Shown here piece by piece: positions 45,355 to 55,396 of a DNA stretch of 64,000 nt; position 1 is the first letter of the stretch, and every line of letters starts with the position of its first letter. Source of the DNA: Rhodobacteraceae bacterium HLUCCA12. GTDB lineage: Bacteria; Pseudomonadota; Alphaproteobacteria; Rhodobacterales; Rhodobacteraceae. Where the stretch lies: assembly GCA_001314715.1 (NCBI GenBank), contig LJSV01000006.1, positions 124,001-188,000 of the forward strand, in the 5' to 3' direction. The position numbers and the translations under genes are program-made. Under the pieces are notes generated by a model, which was not told the origin of the DNA, did no database searches, and saw nothing but the letters and a program-made list of their open reading frames with translations.

Positions 45355-45947
45355 CCGTCGATATCCTTTCGCCGCGTCAAGACATCCAGAAGTTCCAGCA
45401 AGGGCAGTCCCAGAATCGCGAAATAATCGCCCTCGATCCATGAAAACAGTCGGATTCCAGGGCCTTCGATCTGATAACAACCAACGCTGTGGCGCAGATC
45501 ATCCCAGTTCTGCGCGAGATACGCGGTCAAAAACCCATCCGAAAAATTGCGCATCGTCATCCGCGCAGTCGCTGTTCGCCGCCAGACCGGCTGCCCCCGA
45601 TAATAGAGGACGGCCGCTGAAATCAGCCGATGAGTCGATGCGCGCAGCCGTTCAAGCTGCCGGCGCGCGGCATCGGGGCTGTCGGGCTTCGACAGGATCG
45701 CCCCATCAAGCTCCAGGATCTGATCGCAGCCCAGAACCAGCGATTCAGGGTACTTGATTGCAATCTTGCGGGCCTTGTTCTCGGCCAGCGCATCAGCAAT
45801 GTCGCTGCCGGATGCGCCGTCGGCAAGGAGTGATTGGCGCAAGCTCTCCTCATCGATGCGCGCCGGCACGACATCGATTTCGACTCCGGCATTGCGCAGC
45901 ATCGCCGCGCGGGTTTCGGAACCGGAAGCCAGGATGAGGACAGACAT
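45351..45947 (-). CDS. maf: Maf-like nucleoside triphosphate pyrophosphatase
   Basis: This 198-residue protein starts LILASGSETRAAMLRNAGVE, the Maf N-terminal motif, with the YPESLVLGCDQILELDGAILSKP active-site block (CDQ...K), then STHRLISAAVLYYRG. It removes pyrophosphate from modified or canonical NTPs in the cytosol, preventing misincorporation. Maf genes next to aroE and coaE are typical near alphaproteobacterial origins. The start at 45947 was chosen; the longer frame upstream runs into the AT-rich gap without family similarity. Confidence 0.92.
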   Translation of the reverse strand: MSVLILASGSETRAAMLRNAGVEIDVVPARIDEESLRQSLLADGASGSDIADALAENKARKIAIKYPESLVLGCDQILELDGAILSKPDSPDAARRQLERLRASTHRLISAAVLYYRGQPVWRRTATARMTMRNFSDGFLTAYLAQNWDDLRHSVGCYQIEGPGIRLFSWIEGDYFAILGLPLLELLDVLTRRKDIDG

Positions 45948-46286
45948 GGGGATAAGCCTGCGTGAACGGGTGGGGCCACGGTGGGCAAACGGCGCGATGG
46001 TGTTGAATCGCGCGCAATTGCCCAAGATGTCAAGAACCAGCGCACAGTTATCCCCGGTGGACGAGACATGTCTGCGCGTCTGGGACAAACCCGGATCATC
46101 GCTCAGCTTGGCGACCTTTGATCGAACAATATATTGAAAAATATTGGTAATTTTTCATTTCAGACGCCGGGAACGCTGTGCGTATGTCTGGGGATGAAAA
46201 AGTGATCCAGATATCCATAGCCCCTACATCATCCTCTTTCATTCTATAATTCTTTATTTATTGATTAGGGCGAAAGGCGGTGACAC
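45948..46286. other. candidate chromosomal replication origin (oriC) region
   Basis: This is the longest gene-free stretch of the window (339 nt), divergent between maf (minus) and hemJ (plus), and strongly AT-rich in its second half (about 46115-46275). DnaA-box-like 9-mers include TGGGGATAA (45947-45955, one mismatch to TGTGGATAA), TTATCCCCG (46048-46056), TGGGGATGA (46189-46197) and ATATCCATA (46211-46219), the last three with two mismatches. The gene context (dnaQ-coaE-aroE-maf on one side, rho-mnmE-mnmG-rsmG-parAB on the other) and the centred parS cluster support an origin. It must also contain promoters for maf and hemJ. Function is not proven by sequence. Confidence 0.5.
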
Positions 46287-46724
46287 ATGCTCTCGGACTG
46301 GTATTTCTGGATCAAGGCGTTTCACATCATGTCGGTGATCGCGTGGATGGCGGGGCTGTTTTATCTGCCGCGCCTTTACGTCTATCATGTCGAACGCAGT
46401 GGCAGCGACGAACCTGCGCGGACATTGATGATCATGGAAGAAAAGCTTCTTCGGGTGATCATGAATCCGGCCATGATCTCAACCTGGCTGTTCGGGCTGT
46501 TGCTGGCGGCAACACCCGGCGTCATCGCCCTTGATGCGATCTGGGTCTGGACCAAGCTCATGGGCATTCTGGGCATGACATGGTTTCACATGTGGCTGGC
46601 CGGGCAGCGTCGGCAGCTGGCGACGGAGTCACCCCGTTTGACCGGTCGCCGCTATCGCATGATGAACGAGGTGCCGACCGTGCTGATGGTGGTGATCGTC
46701 CTGTCGGCCGTGATCAAGTTCTGA
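46287..46724 (+). CDS. hemJ: protoporphyrinogen IX oxidase, HemJ family
   Basis: This 145-residue membrane protein with four hydrophobic segments oxidises protoporphyrinogen IX in haem (and bacteriochlorophyll) synthesis. It has [23 protein letters not shown] with the conserved His, an [17 protein letters not shown] block, and WFHMWLAG and [13 protein letters not shown] near the end. The start at ATG 46287 follows GAAAGGCGG. It is followed by rho, an order common in Rhodobacterales. Confidence 0.93.
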   Translation: MLSDWYFWIKAFHIMSVIAWMAGLFYLPRLYVYHVERSGSDEPARTLMIMEEKLLRVIMNPAMISTWLFGLLLAATPGVIALDAIWVWTKLMGILGMTWFHMWLAGQRRQLATESPRLTGRRYRMMNEVPTVLMVVIVLSAVIKF

Positions 46725-46855
46725 AAAGCGCACATAGTTACGTTGACTCTGGCAAAAATTGCGCTTATGGCCTCGCCTCACCATGCTGTCCGGCGTGGGT
46801 GCTTCCCGCTTTCATATTCGTTGACCCAGCGCCATCGCGCTCAGGAGGTCTTTCC

Positions 46856-48127
46856 ATGACCACGGACCGTTTGAACCTTTCCGATCTCAAGGCCCAGACC
46901 CCGGCCGCCCTTCTGGCGATGGCCGAGGAGCTGGAGATCGAGAACGCACCGTCGATGCGCAAGGGCGAGATGATGTTCTCGATCTTGAAAGAGCGCGCCG
47001 AAGAAGGCTGGGAAGTGTCGGGCGATGGCGTCCTGGAGGTTCTTCAGGACGGATTCGGATTCTTGCGGTCCACCGAGGCCAATTATCTGCCAGGCCCCGA
47101 CGATATTTATGTCTCGCCTGACATGATCCGGCAGTTCTCGCTGCGGACCGGCGATACCGTCGAAGGCGTGATCCAGGCACCTGCCGAGAACGAGCGCTAT
47201 TTCGCGCTGACACGGGCCACCCGCATTAACTATGACGAACCTGAAAAGGCCCGTCACAAGGTTCATTTCGACAACCTCACGCCGCTCTATCCCGACGAGC
47301 GTCTGCGCATGGAAATCGAGGATCCGACGATCAAGGATCGCTCGGCGCGGGTGATCGACATCGTCTCGCCACTGGGCAAGGGTCAGCGCGCGCTGATCGT
47401 CGCCCCGCCTCGGACCGGCAAGACCGTTTTGATGCAGAACATTGCGCATTCGATCGCAAAGAACCATCCGGAATGCTATCTGATCGTGCTTCTGATCGAC
47501 GAGCGTCCGGAAGAAGTGACGGATATGCAGCGCAGCGTGAACGGCGAGGTCGTGTCATCGACCTTTGACGAGCCTGCATCGCGGCACGTGGCGGTGGCGG
47601 AAATGGTGATCGAAAAGGCCAAGCGCCTCGTTGAACACAAGCGCCATGTCGTCATCTTGCTGGATTCGATCACGCGGCTTGGCCGCGCCTTCAACACGGT
47701 GGTGCCGTCTTCGGGCAAGGTGTTGACCGGGGGCGTCGATGCCAATGCCCTGCAGCGACCGAAACGATTCTTCGGTGCCGCGCGTAACATTGAGGAAGGC
47801 GGATCGCTGACCATCATCGCAACCGCGCTCATCGACACCGGCAGCCGAATGGACGAAGTCATCTTCGAAGAGTTCAAGGGCACCGGGAACAGCGAGATCG
47901 TGCTGGATCGCAAGGTCGCCGACAAACGCGTGTTCCCGGCGATCGATATCCTGAAGTCCGGCACCCGCAAGGAAGAGTTGCTGGTCGATCGTTCCGATCT
48001 GAACAAGACCTTCCTGTTGCGTCGCATCATGAACCCGATGGGTACGACCGAAGCAGTCGAATTCCTGATATCGAAGATGAAGCAGACCAAGAGCAACGCC
48101 GACTTCTTCTCATCCATGAATACCTAG
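46856..48127 (+). CDS. rho: transcription termination factor Rho
   Basis: This 423-residue hexameric RNA helicase has the N-terminal [21 protein letters not shown], an RNA-binding cold-shock-like region (DGFGFLRS...[18 protein letters not shown]), Walker A in [18 protein letters not shown], Walker B-type [16 protein letters not shown] and the Q-loop/R-loop region. The start ATG 46856 has an AGGAGG ribosome binding site, and the 131-nt leader upstream has no gene. A longer in-frame start overlaps hemJ and is rejected. Confidence 0.97.
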   Translation: MTTDRLNLSDLKAQTPAALLAMAEELEIENAPSMRKGEMMFSILKERAEEGWEVSGDGVLEVLQDGFGFLRSTEANYLPGPDDIYVSPDMIRQFSLRTGDTVEGVIQAPAENERYFALTRATRINYDEPEKARHKVHFDNLTPLYPDERLRMEIEDPTIKDRSARVIDIVSPLGKGQRALIVAPPRTGKTVLMQNIAHSIAKNHPECYLIVLLIDERPEEVTDMQRSVNGEVVSSTFDEPASRHVAVAEMVIEKAKRLVEHKRHVVILLDSITRLGRAFNTVVPSSGKVLTGGVDANALQRPKRFFGAARNIEEGGSLTIIATALIDTGSRMDEVIFEEFKGTGNSEIVLDRKVADKRVFPAIDILKSGTRKEELLVDRSDLNKTFLLRRIMNPMGTTEAVEFLISKMKQTKSNADFFSSMNT

Positions 48128-48138
48128 GCGTCACGGCC

Positions 48139-49419
48139 ATGGATACGATCGTCGCACTGGCCACGGCGCGCGGGCGCGCCGGTGTTGCTGTTGTCCGGGT
48201 TTCGGGCGCCGAGGCGATGACTGTCTGTGCCGCGATCGCCGGCAGCGTCCCACCGCCGCGGTGCGCGACGCTGTGTCGTTTGCGCGACCGCCAGGGCGAT
48301 ACGCTCGACCAGGGCCTCGTGCTTGTTTTCGAGGCGGGCAAGAGCTTTACCGGCGAGCCGGTTGTCGAATTTCAAACCCACGGCAGCCCGGCCATTATTG
48401 CGGCGCTGATCCGCGAGATTCTTGAAATTCCTGGCGTTCGGGCAGCCGAAGCCGGGGAGTTCACGCGGCGGGCATTTGACGCCGGGCGGATCTCGCTGAC
48501 CGAGGTTGAGGGGCTTGCCGATCTTCTGGAAGCCGAGACCGAGGCGCAGCGCAAACTGGCGCAGAAGGTGTTCGACGGAACCGCAGCGCGGTTGGCCGAG
48601 ACGTGGCGCGACGGGCTTTTGCAGGCCGTTGCCATGCTGGAAGCCGCGATCGACTTTTCCGACGAGGAGATACCTGATGATCTGCTGCGGCATGTGCGCC
48701 CGCCGCTTGAAACGGTAAAAGACGCGATTTCCCGCCAGATTGCGGGTCGTCAGGCATCAGAGCGTATTCGCGAAGGATTCGAGGTCGCCATCGTCGGTGC
48801 CGTGAACACTGGTAAATCGACATTGTTGAACGCCCTGGCCGGGCGTGATGCGGCGATCACCTCGGAAACTGCGGGAACAACGCGCGATGTGATCGAGGTT
48901 CGCATGGATATCTCGGGCCTTCCGGTGACGCTGATCGACACTGCCGGTCTGCGCGAGACCGCGGACGAGGTCGAGCAGATCGGTATTGCCCGTGGGCGCG
49001 CGCGCGCCAGCGCCGCGGATCTCAGGGTGTATCTGATGGCCAGCCCGAACGATGTTGTCGCGCGGGAATCCCAGGACGATATCGTTCTGTTGTCCAAGGC
49101 AGATCTTTGGAATTGTCCGGGTATTTCGGGCAAGAGCGGGGCCGGCATTCCTGCGCTTCTTTCCGGGATCGAGGAGCGACTGGCGACCCGCGCCTCAGGT
49201 TCTTCGGTGTTTTCAAGAGAGCGCCATTTCGATAAGCTGCGACGGGCTGAGGTTCATCTCGGTGCGGCGCTGGCTGCACTTGATCGTGGCGAGTTTGGCT
49301 GGGAGATTGTCTCGGATGACATTCGCGCCGCAATTCGCAGCCTTGACGGGATCATCGGCCGCATTGATGTCGAGGATGTACTGGGGCGGATCTTCTCGTC
49401 TTTTTGCATCGGCAAGTAG
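48139..49419 (+). CDS. mnmE: tRNA modification GTPase MnmE
   Basis: This 426-residue protein works with MnmG to install 5-carboxymethylaminomethyl (cmnm5) groups at U34 of tRNAs. The N-terminal formyl-THF binding domain starts MDTIVALATARGRAGVAVVR. The inserted G domain has GAVNTGKSTLLNALAG, a TAGTTRD switch region and DTAGLRETADEVE. The C-terminal FCIGK carries the conserved cysteine motif. It starts 11 nt after rho. Confidence 0.96.
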   Translation: MDTIVALATARGRAGVAVVRVSGAEAMTVCAAIAGSVPPPRCATLCRLRDRQGDTLDQGLVLVFEAGKSFTGEPVVEFQTHGSPAIIAALIREILEIPGVRAAEAGEFTRRAFDAGRISLTEVEGLADLLEAETEAQRKLAQKVFDGTAARLAETWRDGLLQAVAMLEAAIDFSDEEIPDDLLRHVRPPLETVKDAISRQIAGRQASERIREGFEVAIVGAVNTGKSTLLNALAGRDAAITSETAGTTRDVIEVRMDISGLPVTLIDTAGLRETADEVEQIGIARGRARASAADLRVYLMASPNDVVARESQDDIVLLSKADLWNCPGISGKSGAGIPALLSGIEERLATRASGSSVFSRERHFDKLRRAEVHLGAALAALDRGEFGWEIVSDDIRAAIRSLDGIIGRIDVEDVLGRIFSSFCIGK

Positions 49420-49423
49420 GGAG

Positions 49424-49439
49424 CGTTTCACGTGAAACA
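49424..49439 (+). other. parS-like site 3 (mnmE/mnmG junction)
   Basis: CGTTTCACGTGAAACA contains the perfect 14-bp palindrome GTTTCACGTGAAAC and differs from the 16-bp consensus only in the first base. It overlaps the ribosome binding and start region of mnmG (GTG at 49432). Confidence 0.75.
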
Positions 49440-51300
49440 ATTCGACGTCATCGTGATCGGCGGTGGCCATGCCGGTGTCGAGGCCGCGCATGCCGCCGGA
49501 CGGCGCGGTGCGCGCACCGCGCTTGTCACATTCAGCGCGTGTGATCTGGGCGTGATGTCCTGCAACCCGGCGATCGGGGGCTTGGGGAAGGGGCACCTGG
49601 TCCGGGAGATCGACGCGCTGGACGGTGTCATGGGTCTTGCCGCCGATTTCGCCGGAATCCAGTTTCGACTGCTGAACCGATCGCGCGGGCCCGCGGTTCA
49701 GGGACCGCGAACGCAGGCCGACCGCGCGCGATACCGCAGCTTCGTTTTGGGGCACATGCAGCAGGCAGAGCGTGTCACAATAATCGAGGCCGAAGTGACC
49801 GACTTGGTTGTTGAGGCCGATCGCATTGCCGGCGTGGAAACGGCCGACGGGCAGCGGATCCTTGCGTCCGCCGTTGTTCTGACATCCGGAACCTTTCTGC
49901 GCGGCGAGATTCATATCGGGGACGAACGAATACCGGCGGGCCGACAGGGTGCCAGGTCATCACTTCGTTTGGCGAGTCGACTGGAAGAAATCGCGCATTC
50001 AATTGGCCGATTGAAGACTGGCACGCCGGCGCGGCTGAGCGCGCAGACGATCGACTGGGCGCGGATCGGGCGACAGGCGGCCGATGCGGACCCGGTAATG
50101 CTGTCCTTTCTGAGCTCAGGACCAGCCGCGCGGCAAATTGCATGCGGGGTCACCCAAACCAATCGACAAACGCACGAGATCATCGCCGCGAACCTTCATC
50201 GTTCCGCGATGCGTTCGGGCAACATCTCGGGCATCGGGCCGCGATATTGTCCGTCGGTCGAGGATAAGATCACCCGTTTCGCGGACAAGGAGTCGCACAA
50301 CGTCTTTCTGGAGCCTGAGGGGCTCAATGACGACACGGTTTATCCCAACGGCGTTTCGACATCGCTTCCCCGCGAGGTTCAGGAGGCGTTTCTACGAACG
50401 ATTGTCGGGCTGGAAGACGTGAGGATCCTGCAATACGGTTACGCGATCGAGTATGATTTTCACGACCCACGAGGGCTGTTCAAGACCTTGCAAAGCCGCG
50501 CCCTGACCGGGCTCTTTCTGGCGGGCCAGATCAACGGCACGACCGGCTATGAAGAGGCTGCCGCACAAGGGCTGGTGGCGGGTCTGAATGCTGCCGCTCT
50601 GGCGCTTGGGCTTGATGAGGCCCTCTTTTCGCGCGCCGACAGCTATATTGGGGTCATGATTGACGACCTGACCAGCCGCGGCGTCCAGGAGCCCTATCGC
50701 ATGTTCACCTCGCGCGCCGAATTTCGCCTGTCGCTGCGGATGGACAATGCCGATCAGCGGCTGACACCCATCGGCCTGTCCCTCGGTTGTGTCGGTCAGC
50801 GCCGGGAACGCGCCTTTTTGGAGAAAATGAACCGGCTCGATGCGCTGCGGATCCGTTTGAAAGACCATACCGTTGCGCCCGCCGTCTTGCAGGAAAACGG
50901 CATCACCGCCCCGTCGAACGGGTCCCGGCGCAGTCTCTATGATTTGCTGACATTGAGCGGGGTTGATGAGCACGATGTCCTGCGGCTTGAGTCCAGCTTG
51001 CGTGATGCGCCGGCCGAGGATCTTGCCCAGATCAAGCGCGAGGCAGTCTATGCGCCTTATGTCGCGCGGCAGAACGCGGATGCCGCGATGCTCAGGCGCG
51101 ACGAATCACTGACCATTCCGGCCGATATCTCCTATGACACCATACCTGGCCTGTCGAACGAGCTTCGGGCAAAGCTCAAGGCGTCTCGCCCAGACGATAT
51201 TGCCCAAGCCGTGAAAATCGATGGCATGACACCAGCGGCTATTGTCCTGCTGGTGTCCTGGTTACGGCGTGGGGCCGCCGTGCATGAACGCTCGGCATGA
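49432..51300 (+). CDS. mnmG: tRNA U34 carboxymethylaminomethyl synthase, MnmG
   Basis: This 622-residue FAD protein is the partner of MnmE. It has FAD-binding [21 protein letters not shown], the family motif [23 protein letters not shown] and [21 protein letters not shown]. The C-terminal [22 protein letters not shown] helps bind MnmE. The start codon is GTG at 49432, inside a parS-like palindrome, which is why no usual Shine-Dalgarno spacing is seen. It overlaps rsmG by 17 nt. Confidence 0.96.
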   Translation: MKQFDVIVIGGGHAGVEAAHAAGRRGARTALVTFSACDLGVMSCNPAIGGLGKGHLVREIDALDGVMGLAADFAGIQFRLLNRSRGPAVQGPRTQADRARYRSFVLGHMQQAERVTIIEAEVTDLVVEADRIAGVETADGQRILASAVVLTSGTFLRGEIHIGDERIPAGRQGARSSLRLASRLEEIAHSIGRLKTGTPARLSAQTIDWARIGRQAADADPVMLSFLSSGPAARQIACGVTQTNRQTHEIIAANLHRSAMRSGNISGIGPRYCPSVEDKITRFADKESHNVFLEPEGLNDDTVYPNGVSTSLPREVQEAFLRTIVGLEDVRILQYGYAIEYDFHDPRGLFKTLQSRALTGLFLAGQINGTTGYEEAAAQGLVAGLNAAALALGLDEALFSRADSYIGVMIDDLTSRGVQEPYRMFTSRAEFRLSLRMDNADQRLTPIGLSLGCVGQRRERAFLEKMNRLDALRIRLKDHTVAPAVLQENGITAPSNGSRRSLYDLLTLSGVDEHDVLRLESSLRDAPAEDLAQIKREAVYAPYVARQNADAAMLRRDESLTIPADISYDTIPGLSNELRAKLKASRPDDIAQAVKIDGMTPAAIVLLVSWLRRGAAVHERSA

Positions 51301-51922
51301 TCTCCAAGCAGCGGGGCTGCGTGTTTCACGTGAAACACTCGAGTCTCTGGAGGCCTTCAGCGCACTTCTCTTGCGTTGGTCCGGCAAGATCAATCTGATT
51401 TCGCCAGGAACGCAAAATGCGGTCTGGTCGCGGCATATCCTGGATTCCGCGCAGCTTTTCAACCTGGGCGCTGTCCATGGCGGCGTATGGTGCGACCTTG
51501 GCGCGGGCGGTGGTTTGCCCGGTGCGGTCGTTGCGATCATCGCGCGTGAGCGTGATCCGAATCTGCGGTTTCATCTTGTTGAAAGCGATGCTCGCAAGGC
51601 TGCGTTTCTCAGGATCGTCGTGTCGGAGCTGACGTTGAATGCCGCGGTCCACCACGCCCGGGCCGAGGTGTTGAAACCGCTTGCTGCAAATATCGTTTCG
51701 GCTCGCGCGCTCGCCCCGCTGGATCGTCTGCTGGGGCTTGTGCAACGGCATCTTCGCGCGGAGGGTGTCGCGCTGCTTCCAAAGGGGCGCCGTCATGCGG
51801 CCGAGATCGAAACCGCACGAAGGGCTTGGGATTTCGATGTCGAGCCTGTAAGCAGTATCGCAGAGGCAGAGGGGCGGATCCTGGTTGTTCGGAACATCCG
51901 CCGGAAAACGGGAACGGGCTGA
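51284..51922 (+). CDS. rsmG: 16S rRNA (guanine527-N7)-methyltransferase
   Basis: This 212-residue AdoMet-dependent enzyme has [46 protein letters not shown] (AdoMet motif I), [15 protein letters not shown] and [14 protein letters not shown]. The ATG at 51284 starts inside the mnmG end, as in relatives. The parS site at 51322 lies in its first codons (VSRETL). It continues the mnmE-mnmG-rsmG-parAB operon. Confidence 0.93.
   Translation: MNARHDLQAAGLRVSRETLESLEAFSALLLRWSGKINLISPGTQNAVWSRHILDSAQLFNLGAVHGGVWCDLGAGGGLPGAVVAIIARERDPNLRFHLVESDARKAAFLRIVVSELTLNAAVHHARAEVLKPLAANIVSARALAPLDRLLGLVQRHLRAEGVALLPKGRRHAAEIETARRAWDFDVEPVSSIAEAEGRILVVRNIRRKTGTG
51322..51337 (+). other. parS-like site 4 (inside rsmG)
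   Basis: TGTTTCACGTGAAACA is a perfect 16-bp palindrome identical to a canonical parS variant. It is within the first part of rsmG, about 600 nt before parA. Confidence 0.88.
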
Positions 51923-51923
51923 C

Positions 51924-52697
51924 ATGAAAATCGTGGCGATAGCCAACCAGAAAGGCGGGGTGGCCAAGACAACGACGGCAATCAACCTTGCCGCGGCCCT
52001 TGCCGAACAGGGGCGCAAGGTGCTTCTGGTCGATGTCGATCCGCAAGGGAACGCCTCGACCGGCATGGGGGTCGGGGTCGGCCAGCGGTCGGCGACGGTT
52101 TACGACCTGCTTGTCGGCGAGGCGTCCGAGCGCGACGTCATCGTCGCAACGCAGACGCCTGGCGTTGACATCATCCCCTCGACGACCGAGCTTTCTTCAT
52201 CGGACGTTCAGCTGTTCAGCCTAAACAAGCGCAGCTTTTTGCTTCGCGATGCGATCCGGCGCCCGGAGATGCGCGCCCTGGCATATGATTTTGTCCTGAT
52301 CGATTGCCCGCCCTCGTTGAACCTGCTGACTGTCAATGCCCTGGTGGCTGCGGATTCGGTTCTGGTGCCGCTTCAAAGCGAGTTTTTCGCGCTTGAAGGG
52401 TTGTCGCAGCTGATGCTGACGATCCGCGAGATTCGGCAAACCGCGAACCCGGACCTGCGGGTCGAGGGAGTCTTGCTGACCATGCACGATCAGCGAAACA
52501 ACTTGTCACAGCAAGTTGAGCGCGACGCTCGCGATACGCTGGGCAAACTGGTGTTCCAGACCGTAATTCCCCGCAACGTCCGCCTGAGTGAAGCCCCCTC
52601 TTTTGCCATGCCAGCGCTGATGTATGATTCCGAATCGAAAGGGTCCAATGCGTATCGCGCGCTGGCAATGGAATTTCTGGCAAACAACGCCGCCTGA
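51924..52697 (+). CDS. parA: chromosome partitioning ATPase ParA (Soj)
   Basis: This 257-residue ParA ATPase has deviant Walker A KGGVAKTT (10-17), [16 protein letters not shown] (Walker A'), [18 protein letters not shown] (Walker B) and the [15 protein letters not shown] block. It binds DNA non-specifically and moves ParB-parS complexes to segregate the origin. The ATG at 51924 follows the rsmG stop by one base. It precedes parB by 12 nt. Confidence 0.96.
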   Translation: MKIVAIANQKGGVAKTTTAINLAAALAEQGRKVLLVDVDPQGNASTGMGVGVGQRSATVYDLLVGEASERDVIVATQTPGVDIIPSTTELSSSDVQLFSLNKRSFLLRDAIRRPEMRALAYDFVLIDCPPSLNLLTVNALVAADSVLVPLQSEFFALEGLSQLMLTIREIRQTANPDLRVEGVLLTMHDQRNNLSQQVERDARDTLGKLVFQTVIPRNVRLSEAPSFAMPALMYDSESKGSNAYRALAMEFLANNAA

Positions 52698-52709
52698 AAG
52701 GAACAGCAG

Positions 52710-53621
52710 ATGACCGAACGCAAGAATGAACGGCGCGGCCTTGGGCGAGGGTTGTCGGCGCTCATGGCCGAGGTTGGTGCAGATACGTCATTTGCCGACG
52801 GGAGCGTGGCACAGGATGACCCCGCTGAGCGGTTGGGCGTGCGCTCTGTCCCGATCGAGCAACTGCGCGCCAATCCAAATCAGCCTCGCCGCCATTTCGA
52901 TGCCGATCGCATGGCGGAACTGGTCGAATCGATCCGCGAAAAGGGAATCATTCAACCGTTGATCGTGCGTCCATACGACGGACAAGAGGCGCATTTCGAG
53001 ATCGTGGCGGGCGAACGGCGATGGCGTGCTGCTCAGGCAGCGCGGCTGCATGAAATACCTGTGATCGTCAAGGAATTCTCGGATTCCGAGGTTCTCGAAA
53101 TCGCCATTGTCGAGAATATTCAGCGCGCCGATCTGAGCCCGATCGAAGAGGCGCAGGGCTACAAGGCCCTGATGGATCGGTTCGGGCACACGCAGGAACG
53201 TATTTCCGAGGCGCTGGGCAAAAGCCGTAGTTATATCGCAAATCTATTGCGCCTGCTGACCTTGCCCGAAGAGGTTCGCGAGATGCTCGCCTCGGGCGCG
53301 CTGTCGGTGGGCCACGCGCGGGCGCTGATTACTGCGCCGGACCCCGTCGCGCTTGCCCGCAAGGTCATCCAGGGCGGGCTTTCGGTGCGTCAGACCGAGG
53401 CGCTGGCCCGCAAGGTCCATACGCCGCGGCAAAAAACGGAATCGCATGGATCGGGGGGCAAGGATTCCGACACTCGTGTGCTGGAAGAAGACCTGTCAGC
53501 CAATCTTGGGATGTCGGTCGTGATCGATCACCGCACCGGCGGCGAAGGCCATGTCACGATTCGCTATAAGACCCTGGAACAACTGGATCAACTTTGCCAG
53601 TTGCTGTCGCAGGTCCGGTGA
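52710..53621 (+). CDS. parB: chromosome partitioning protein ParB (Spo0J)
   Basis: This 303-residue protein has the N-terminal RRGLGRGLSALM that contacts ParA, the CTP-binding domain with GERRWRAAQAA and ENIQRADLSPIEEAQGY, a helix-turn-helix (TQERISEALGKSRSYIANLLRLL, about 155-180) for parS, and a C-terminal dimerisation domain. It should load at the five parS-like sites and spread over the origin region. It is convergent with hemW (6-nt gap). Confidence 0.96.
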   Translation: MTERKNERRGLGRGLSALMAEVGADTSFADGSVAQDDPAERLGVRSVPIEQLRANPNQPRRHFDADRMAELVESIREKGIIQPLIVRPYDGQEAHFEIVAGERRWRAAQAARLHEIPVIVKEFSDSEVLEIAIVENIQRADLSPIEEAQGYKALMDRFGHTQERISEALGKSRSYIANLLRLLTLPEEVREMLASGALSVGHARALITAPDPVALARKVIQGGLSVRQTEALARKVHTPRQKTESHGSGGKDSDTRVLEEDLSANLGMSVVIDHRTGGEGHVTIRYKTLEQLDQLCQLLSQVR

Positions 53622-53627
53622 TTGAGC

Positions 53628-54776
53628 CTAAAGCAGCCGCCTGAGGACCGAATTCAGGACGATACGCCCCTGCTGCGTAACCCCGATGCGGTCGCCGTCG
53701 ACCCAAAGATGACCGGACTCCTGCAACTCTGCCACGGCGTTAACATCCGGCGCCCCGCCGAGTGCGCAAAGGCGCGCCATGTTGCTGCCCTCGCGCAGAC
53801 GCAGGCTCATCATGAGGTACTCTGCCTTCTGATCCTGCGAATCGAGAGCCTGGGGGTCAAGCTCGCCGGTTCCGCTGGATTCGACCTGGTCGAGCCAGGC
53901 ACCGGGCATGCGGACCGACTGCCGCGCCTGGCGCTGGCCGTTCACGGTTAACCGGCCATGCGCACCCGGACCGACACCCAGGTAATCGCCATAGCGCCAG
54001 TAGATCAGGTTGTGCCGGCTTTCCTGACCGATTTCGGCATGGTTAGACACCTCATAGGCCGGCAGGCCGGCGGCATCGCAGATGTCCTGGGTTGCCAGAT
54101 ACATGTCGGCGGCATGATCGTCGTCCGGAAGGCCACGCAAGCCGCCGCGCTTGTAGCGATCGCCGAACGCCGTGCCATCCTCGATCGTCAGTTGATAGAG
54201 CGACAGGTGCGTTGGCTTCATGTCGAGCGCAGCGCGCAATTCCTGGCGCCACTGCGAGAGCGTCTGGTGCTGGCGGGCATAGATCAGATCGAGGCTGGTG
54301 CTGGGGAAGATCGTGCGCGCAAGTTCGTATGCCGCGATCCCCTCGCTGACGCTGTGCAGGCGGCCAAGGCGGCGCAGGTCGCCATCGTCAAGTGCCTGAA
54401 GACCGACGGAAAGGCGGTTCACGCCTGCGTCGAAATAGCCCCGAAACCGACCAGCGTCGGCCGAGGTGGGATTGGCCTCTAGCGTGATTTCAGGTTGATT
54501 GGCCCTCGGCCAAAGTGAAAAGATGCAATTCAGAACCTCCGCCACCAGATCCGGCGGCATGAGCGACGGGGTGCCCCCACCGAAAAAGACTGTGCTGACA
54601 ACGCGCTCGCCGGTCAACCTGCGCATTCGCCTCAGCTCGCTGCTGTAGGCCCGCGCCCAGCGTGCATGATCGACTGACCCGGCGACATGGCTGTTGAAGT
54701 CGCAATAGGGGCATTTGGCCTGACAGAACGGCCAATGCACGTAGACTCCGAAGCCTCCGGCCTCCCAGTCCGCCAT
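53628..54776 (-). CDS. hemW: radical SAM HemW (haem chaperone; formerly HemN-like)
   Basis: This 382-residue radical SAM protein has CQAKCPYCDFNSH (CxxxCxxC cluster motif), FFGGGTPSLMPP, ANPTS, GVNRLSVGLQAL, SLDLIYARQHQT and the HemW-type tail. HemW lacks the HemN-specific N-terminus and is thought to deliver haem. The ATG at 54776 was chosen; a GTG at 54800 inside the parS site would add eight residues. rdgB and rph lie upstream on the same strand. Confidence 0.9.
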   Translation of the reverse strand: MADWEAGGFGVYVHWPFCQAKCPYCDFNSHVAGSVDHARWARAYSSELRRMRRLTGERVVSTVFFGGGTPSLMPPDLVAEVLNCIFSLWPRANQPEITLEANPTSADAGRFRGYFDAGVNRLSVGLQALDDGDLRRLGRLHSVSEGIAAYELARTIFPSTSLDLIYARQHQTLSQWRQELRAALDMKPTHLSLYQLTIEDGTAFGDRYKRGGLRGLPDDDHAADMYLATQDICDAAGLPAYEVSNHAEIGQESRHNLIYWRYGDYLGVGPGAHGRLTVNGQRQARQSVRMPGAWLDQVESSGTGELDPQALDSQDQKAEYLMMSLRLREGSNMARLCALGGAPDVNAVAELQESGHLWVDGDRIGVTQQGRIVLNSVLRRLL

Positions 54777-54783
54777 GGCCGCC

Positions 54784-54799
54784 TGTTTCACGTGAAACA
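54784..54799 (+). other. parS-like site 5 (rdgB/hemW junction)
   Basis: TGTTTCACGTGAAACA, perfect palindrome, identical to site 4. It covers the last codons of rdgB (stop at 54788-54790) and the region just upstream of the hemW ATG. Confidence 0.88.
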
Positions 54800-55396
54800 C
54801 TTCGTTCGCAGCGCGCGGATCGCCCTGAATCGATGGCTCACACGGTTTTTTTCATCTGCCGACATCTCGGCAAAGGTGCGGCTGTCGCCTTCGGGCACGA
54901 ACATCGGGTCAAAGCCGTGACCATCCTTGCCGCGCACGGGCCAGGTAAGAGCCCCTTCAACCGCGCCCTCGAACACCTGTTCATGACCATCGGGCCAGGC
55001 CAGGACTAGGGTGCACCGGAACCGTGCGTGCCAGGGCTTTGGCGCATTGGCGGCCAGCAGGGCATCGTGAACCCGGAGCATGGCAAGGGAAAAATCGCGC
55101 CCGCCGGGCGTTTCGGCCCAGTCCGCGGTATAAACGCCGGGCGCACCGTCGAGCGCGTCGACCTCCAGCCCGCTGTCGTCGCCCAGCGCGATCAGGCCGG
55201 ATGCCTTGGCGGCATAATGGGCCTTGATGCGGGCGTTGCCCAGAAAGCTGTCTTCGGTTTCATCGGGCTCGGCAAGGCCCAGGGTGGACGATGACACCAC
55301 CGACACGCCGGTCTGGGCAAGCATGGCGCGCATCTCGTCCAGTTTGCCGGCGTTATGGGTCGCAATCAGCAGCGTTTCGCCGTCGAACCTGCGCAT
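54788..55396 (-). CDS. rdgB: non-canonical purine NTP pyrophosphatase RdgB/HAM1
   Basis: This 202-residue enzyme removes pyrophosphate from ITP, dITP and XTP. It has LLIATHNAGKLDEM (catalytic/metal site), GDDSGLEVDALDGAPGVYTADW, and MFVPEGDSRTFAEMSADEKN. The ATG at 55396 overlaps the rph stop (ATGA). The gene ends inside the parS-like site, so its last codons are constrained by ParB binding. Cytosolic. Confidence 0.94.
   Translation of the reverse strand: MRRFDGETLLIATHNAGKLDEMRAMLAQTGVSVVSSSTLGLAEPDETEDSFLGNARIKAHYAAKASGLIALGDDSGLEVDALDGAPGVYTADWAETPGGRDFSLAMLRVHDALLAANAPKPWHARFRCTLVLAWPDGHEQVFEGAVEGALTWPVRGKDGHGFDPMFVPEGDSRTFAEMSADEKNRVSHRFRAIRALRTKCFT

Noticed and set aside
47585-47592. 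CACGTG core in rho as a parS site
   Set aside because: The flanks (GGCACGTGGC) do not match the parS arms.
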